A stretch of DNA of 64,000 bases from Lederbergia graminis (lineage in GTDB: Bacteria; Bacillota; Bacilli; Bacillales; Bacillaceae_C), in assembly GCF_042655485.1 (NCBI RefSeq), contig NZ_JBHSMC010000003.1, forward strand, positions 124,001-188,000. The letters run 5' to 3'. Positions 61,183 through 64,000 of this stretch are shown here, piece after piece. The notes under the pieces are model-generated. The model did not search any database. It saw nothing but the letters and a program-made list of their open reading frames with translations, and was not told where the DNA came from. The translations under genes and the position numbers were made by a program. Each line of letters begins with the position of its first letter. The stretch's first letter is position 1.

Positions 61183-61725
61183 ATGTCCAAAAAACTGTAT
61201 ACAGTAACAATAGTATCTTGTGAGACAGGTAATGAATATGCACTAATAAGAGAAGCACTGGAATCATATTCCGTCCGTGTTATACATGAACCAATTGGAA
61301 GACCGTCTGATTTTATCGATTTTCTTACAGGGGAAACATATTTCGAGTCTGATTTTGTGATATTTGCATTTCATGGAGAGGTCGGTAAATTCTACATGCC
61401 TGAATTAGGAGAGAGTGTGTATGAAGAAGATGAGCCCCGTAGTAATTTTGGTGTAGATGAGATTACTCGCTATTGCAAGATAAAAACTCCTACCATCGTT
61501 AATCTTGGATGCGGTTTAGGACATGAAGGCTTAGCAAACGCATTTTTGGCAAGTTCTTGTAAAACATATATCGGTGCAAAAGATGATATTGATGGTGCAA
61601 GCAGTGGCTTTTTCGCACTTCACTTATTCTATGAACTTTGCCAAAATAACCGCACTCTAAAAGAAGCTTTTGAAAAGGCAAGGAGTACAGACCCAGAAAC
61701 AATGCTCTTTGAGTGGTTTGAATAG
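61183..61725 (+). CDS. Minimal caspase/CHAT-like protease
   Basis: A 180-residue protein I read as a clan CD cysteine peptidase. The opening YTVTIVSCETGNEYALIREAL is strand 1 and helix 1. The catalytic His is His64 in VIFAFHGEVGKF, and the Cys is Cys110 in TIVNLGCGLGHEGLANAFLA. After it come YIGAKDDIDGASSGFFALHL and FYELCQNNRTLKEAFEKARS, which follow the CHAT order of strand, FY helix and A..A. It has no extra domain. Upstream is a TPR-like protein and downstream, 2 nt after the stop, is a membrane protein. Substrate and trigger are not known. Confidence 0.6.
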   Translation: MSKKLYTVTIVSCETGNEYALIREALESYSVRVIHEPIGRPSDFIDFLTGETYFESDFVIFAFHGEVGKFYMPELGESVYEEDEPRSNFGVDEITRYCKIKTPTIVNLGCGLGHEGLANAFLASSCKTYIGAKDDIDGASSGFFALHLFYELCQNNRTLKEAFEKARSTDPETMLFEWFE

Positions 61726-61727
61726 TA

Positions 61728-62264
61728 GTGGAAAAAGGATATAACTTAAGTTCTTTTTATATAATGCTAATCTTTCTGAGCTTAGCAATATACTCCTTAT
61801 ATTCCAATATTAACAACAAGTGGTTACTTGCACCTCCAAACTATGTTCTTTTGTTAGGTAGTGTAATAGCTTTTATTCTAGCAATGAAAGGCTTCAAGTA
61901 TAAGAAAAACTTGCTGGCCAAAACAAGAAGTTGGACTACATTGATACTTTCATCATTACTAGTAATTTCACTCACTTTAACGATTTTATTTACATTAGCT
62001 GCTTCAAGTTTAGGTGCGAATGAACACATAAAAACAGTACATTCGCCGGATGGTAAATATCAGATTGACTTTTATCAGTGGGATGCAGGGGCAGCGGGAA
62101 CATTTGGAATAAGAGGAGAACTGAATGGACCGCTCTGGTTTAAGAAAAGAATCTACCTAGAAAGAAGAATTGAAACGGTAGAAGTAGAATGGGAAAGTAA
62201 TGAAAGAGTGCTCATTAACAATCATACGTTGAATTTAAATGATGGAGAAACGTATGGGTATTAG
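61728..62264 (+). CDS. DUF5412 membrane protein
   Basis: A 178-residue protein with three membrane helices (about 8-28, 36-53 and 68-92) and a C-terminal outside or peripheral beta domain (about 100-178) with HSPDGKYQIDFYQWDAGAAG, GIRGELNGPLWFKKRIY and VEVEWESNERVLIN, as in DUF5412. GTG start 2 nt after the preceding stop, so translation is probably coupled to the caspase-like gene. Function unknown. Confidence 0.72.
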   Translation: MEKGYNLSSFYIMLIFLSLAIYSLYSNINNKWLLAPPNYVLLLGSVIAFILAMKGFKYKKNLLAKTRSWTTLILSSLLVISLTLTILFTLAASSLGANEHIKTVHSPDGKYQIDFYQWDAGAAGTFGIRGELNGPLWFKKRIYLERRIETVEVEWESNERVLINNHTLNLNDGETYGY

Positions 62265-62281
62265 ACAACTTGGAGGAGAAA

Positions 62282-63052
62282 ATGATTTTAGATAACTTCG
62301 AAGAATATGATGATCCTATTTTATACGATAAGGAAAATGATACATATTTACCAGAGGTTTCGTTTTTGTTGAAATGGGCCTCGTACAAACAAGGTACAAT
62401 TATAGATCTTGCTTGTGGTACTGGTAGAACAACGATACCAATAGCGAAAGCGGGCTATAAACTGCTAGGCGTAGAAATACATAAAGGGATGTTAGACGCT
62501 GCTAGAAATAAGTCGGTAAGTCTTGGTTTGAATATAGAGTGGATAGAACAAGATTGTACAAATCTAAATCTAAACGTAAAAAGTAGTCTTATATATTCAG
62601 TAGGTAATTCATTCCAACATTTCCTTACGAATGATGCTCAAGATGCATTATTATCCTCTGTAAACAAACATTTACAAGACGACGGAGTATTTATTTTTGG
62701 TACAAGGTTTCCGAGTGCAGAAGAATTGCTCCAGCCATGTACCGAAGAATATTGGAGAACATACCAAGATGGTCATTACACAGTGGACGTATTTACAATT
62801 AGTGAATATGATTCCTTGAACCAAATTCAACACTATACGACAATCCGAAAGTACAAGAATAATGCTGGAGAGATAGTAGATGAGAAAAGAACCAACATTA
62901 AGCTAAGATATGTATTTCCAAAAGAGATGGAAAGAATCATGAATGCCAATGGATTCGAAATTCAACATCTTTATAGCGATTGGAAAGAAACTCCAATAAC
63001 GAACAATAGCTATGAAATGATATATGTTTGTAAGAAAGTAAGAAGTGTTTAG
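62282..63052 (+). CDS. Class I SAM-dependent methyltransferase
   Basis: A 256-residue methyltransferase. Motif I is IIDLACGTGRTTIPIAKAG (about residues 37-55), GVEIHKGMLDAAR carries the ribose Glu, EWIEQDCTNLNLN the adenine site, and SLIYSVGNSFQHFL motif IV. ATG 62282 follows GGAGGAG; the in-frame TTG at 62270 precedes that site. A terminator follows. Substrate unknown. Confidence 0.87.
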   Translation: MILDNFEEYDDPILYDKENDTYLPEVSFLLKWASYKQGTIIDLACGTGRTTIPIAKAGYKLLGVEIHKGMLDAARNKSVSLGLNIEWIEQDCTNLNLNVKSSLIYSVGNSFQHFLTNDAQDALLSSVNKHLQDDGVFIFGTRFPSAEELLQPCTEEYWRTYQDGHYTVDVFTISEYDSLNQIQHYTTIRKYKNNAGEIVDEKRTNIKLRYVFPKEMERIMNANGFEIQHLYSDWKETPITNNSYEMIYVCKKVRSV

Positions 63053-63068
63053 TAAGATCTGGTCTAAT

Positions 63069-63107
63069 AAGGGTGTGTTAGTCTGAGCAGGATTAACGCA
63101 CCCTTTT
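63069..63107 (+). terminator. Terminator
   Basis: AAGGGTGTGTTA pairs with TAACGCACCCTT (one wobble), followed by TTATT. Confidence 0.85.
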
Positions 63108-63150
63108 ATTGAAGTAATACAATTAGGTTATTTATTCTTAGGGGGATTTT

Positions 63151-64000
63151 ATGAAGACAACTAACTTAATAATAGAAGAAACAACTTTAGAATCATCTCT
63201 TTCTAATTTTTATTATTTAAAGGAACCTATCAGATGTACATTTATTCGGAGAAGTTTTAATGATCATTATATAGTTGAATCCAATAATGAAAAATATATA
63301 CTGCGAGTGTATATCAATAATAAAAGCTATATTCATAATATTAATGATATCCACTTCGAATTAAGCTTTCTAGAATACCTCCATGGAAAAAATATACCTG
63401 TGATACCACCGATTAAAAGCAAAACGAATCAAACTCTTTGTGCACTTCAGGTAGATAAGGGATATAGATATATAGCTTTATTTCCATTTGCAAAAGGTGC
63501 TCCAATTGATCACAACTTAGATAGTAAACAATCGAATAGTTTAGGTGAAATTTTAGCAAAACTTCACTTGTCTTCCAATGATTTCAATAGTGTGAATACT
63601 CGTTATCACCTCGATATTCAAACCCTTATTGAGGAGCCTTTACAAAAGATAGGATCATATTCCAGTTTATATGGATTTGGGAACCTTTCTTTTTTCCATA
63701 ATAAAGCTCGTTTACTTATAGAAAGTATCCGTAATATTCCAAAGGATACCGAAACATATGGGCTGGTTCATGGTGACCCAAACCCATCTAATTTTTTCTT
63801 CAGTGATAAAGAGGGATTCTCGGTTTTTGACTTTGACCACTGTGCTTTTGGTTTTAGAATCCATGACTTAGCTGTGATTAAATTAAGTTTTCAAGAAGAA
63901 GTTTACGATGAGGTATTAAAAGGCTACGAACAAATTAGACCGTTAAAGAGTGTGGAAAGAGATTGGATTAAGTCTTACTCTGATATTTTATTAATTAAAA
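63151..64000 (+). CDS. APH-fold phosphotransferase, cut by window end
   Basis: A frame open from ATG 63151 (GGGGGA 5 nt upstream) to the last base, 283 codons without a stop. YIVESNNEKYILRVYINN is the N-lobe, GYRYIALFPFAKGAPIDHNL the hinge, and GLVHGDPNPSNFFFSDKEGF (about residues 205-224) the catalytic loop with SVFDFDHCAFGFRIHDLA as the metal site. This is the homoserine-kinase/choline-kinase-like branch. The C-terminus lies outside the window. Confidence 0.85.
   Translation, partial: MKTTNLIIEETTLESSLSNFYYLKEPIRCTFIRRSFNDHYIVESNNEKYILRVYINNKSYIHNINDIHFELSFLEYLHGKNIPVIPPIKSKTNQTLCALQVDKGYRYIALFPFAKGAPIDHNLDSKQSNSLGEILAKLHLSSNDFNSVNTRYHLDIQTLIEEPLQKIGSYSSLYGFGNLSFFHNKARLLIESIRNIPKDTETYGLVHGDPNPSNFFFSDKEGFSVFDFDHCAFGFRIHDLAVIKLSFQEEVYDEVLKGYEQIRPLKSVERDWIKSYSDILLIK

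Noticed and set aside
1..64000. Prophage, insertion sequence, CRISPR array or integrase-bounded island
   Set aside because: No transposase, integrase, phage structural gene, long terminal inverted repeat or regularly spaced repeat was seen.

Overview
The window is low-GC, AT-rich DNA with strong purine-rich ribosome binding sites, frequent GTG and TTG starts, many rho-independent terminators, a T-box leader on an aminoacyl-tRNA synthetase gene, a class B sortase with an NPKTG substrate, and families typical of Gram-positive spore formers (DUF3231, DUF2935, DUF3997, TmrB, CzrA-CzcD). It looks like a chromosomal accessory region of a member of the Bacillaceae; genus cannot be fixed from the sequence alone. 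No ribosomal RNA, insertion sequence, phage module or CRISPR array is visible. Most genes lie on the plus strand.

Layout. 1-7012: a surface carbohydrate locus with a wall-anchored CBM-like protein, its class B sortase, a very large membrane-anchored GH97 glycosidase and a ROK regulator. 7070-10641: a MoxR-DUF58-DUF4129 operon ending in a 57-codon membrane protein. 10672-19302: GNAT, TmrB-type protein, methyltransferases, an ADP-ribosyltransferase-like protein, small membrane and lipoproteins, a DUF2975-XRE pair, DUF817, a nucleotidyltransferase, and an MDR oxidoreductase gene broken by one stop codon. 19551-49838: a long series of short, mostly monocistronic or bicistronic genes dominated by Nudix hydrolases (8 in the window), GNAT acetyltransferases (5), class I methyltransferases (5), APH-fold kinases (4), P-loop kinases (5), HAD phosphatases (3) and HIT hydrolases (2), interspersed with a PadR/pentapeptide-repeat pair and a VTC polyphosphate polymerase/DUF4956 pair. 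49850-51831: T-box-controlled arginyl-tRNA synthetase. 51944-57560: GyrI-like, NTF2-like, S9 peptidase, two P-loop kinases and a serine beta-lactamase-like hydrolase. 57657-57891: an independent RNA gene with complete tRNA acceptor, D and T arms but a structured domain of about 144 nt in place of the anticodon arm. 58044-59334: CzrA-like sensor and CzcD-like zinc exporter with a recognisable operator. 59539-64000: GNAT, a TPR-like protein beside a minimal caspase/CHAT-like protein, DUF5412, a methyltransferase and an APH gene cut by the window end.

Most genes appear to be small independent detoxification, metabolite-repair or resistance units rather than one pathway. Four loci carry lesions or non-standard starts: a nonsense codon in the MDR gene, a frameshifted APH gene, and two genes whose only plausible starts are AUU and AUA. 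The tRNA-like RNA and the TPR/caspase-like pair are the items most worth following up.
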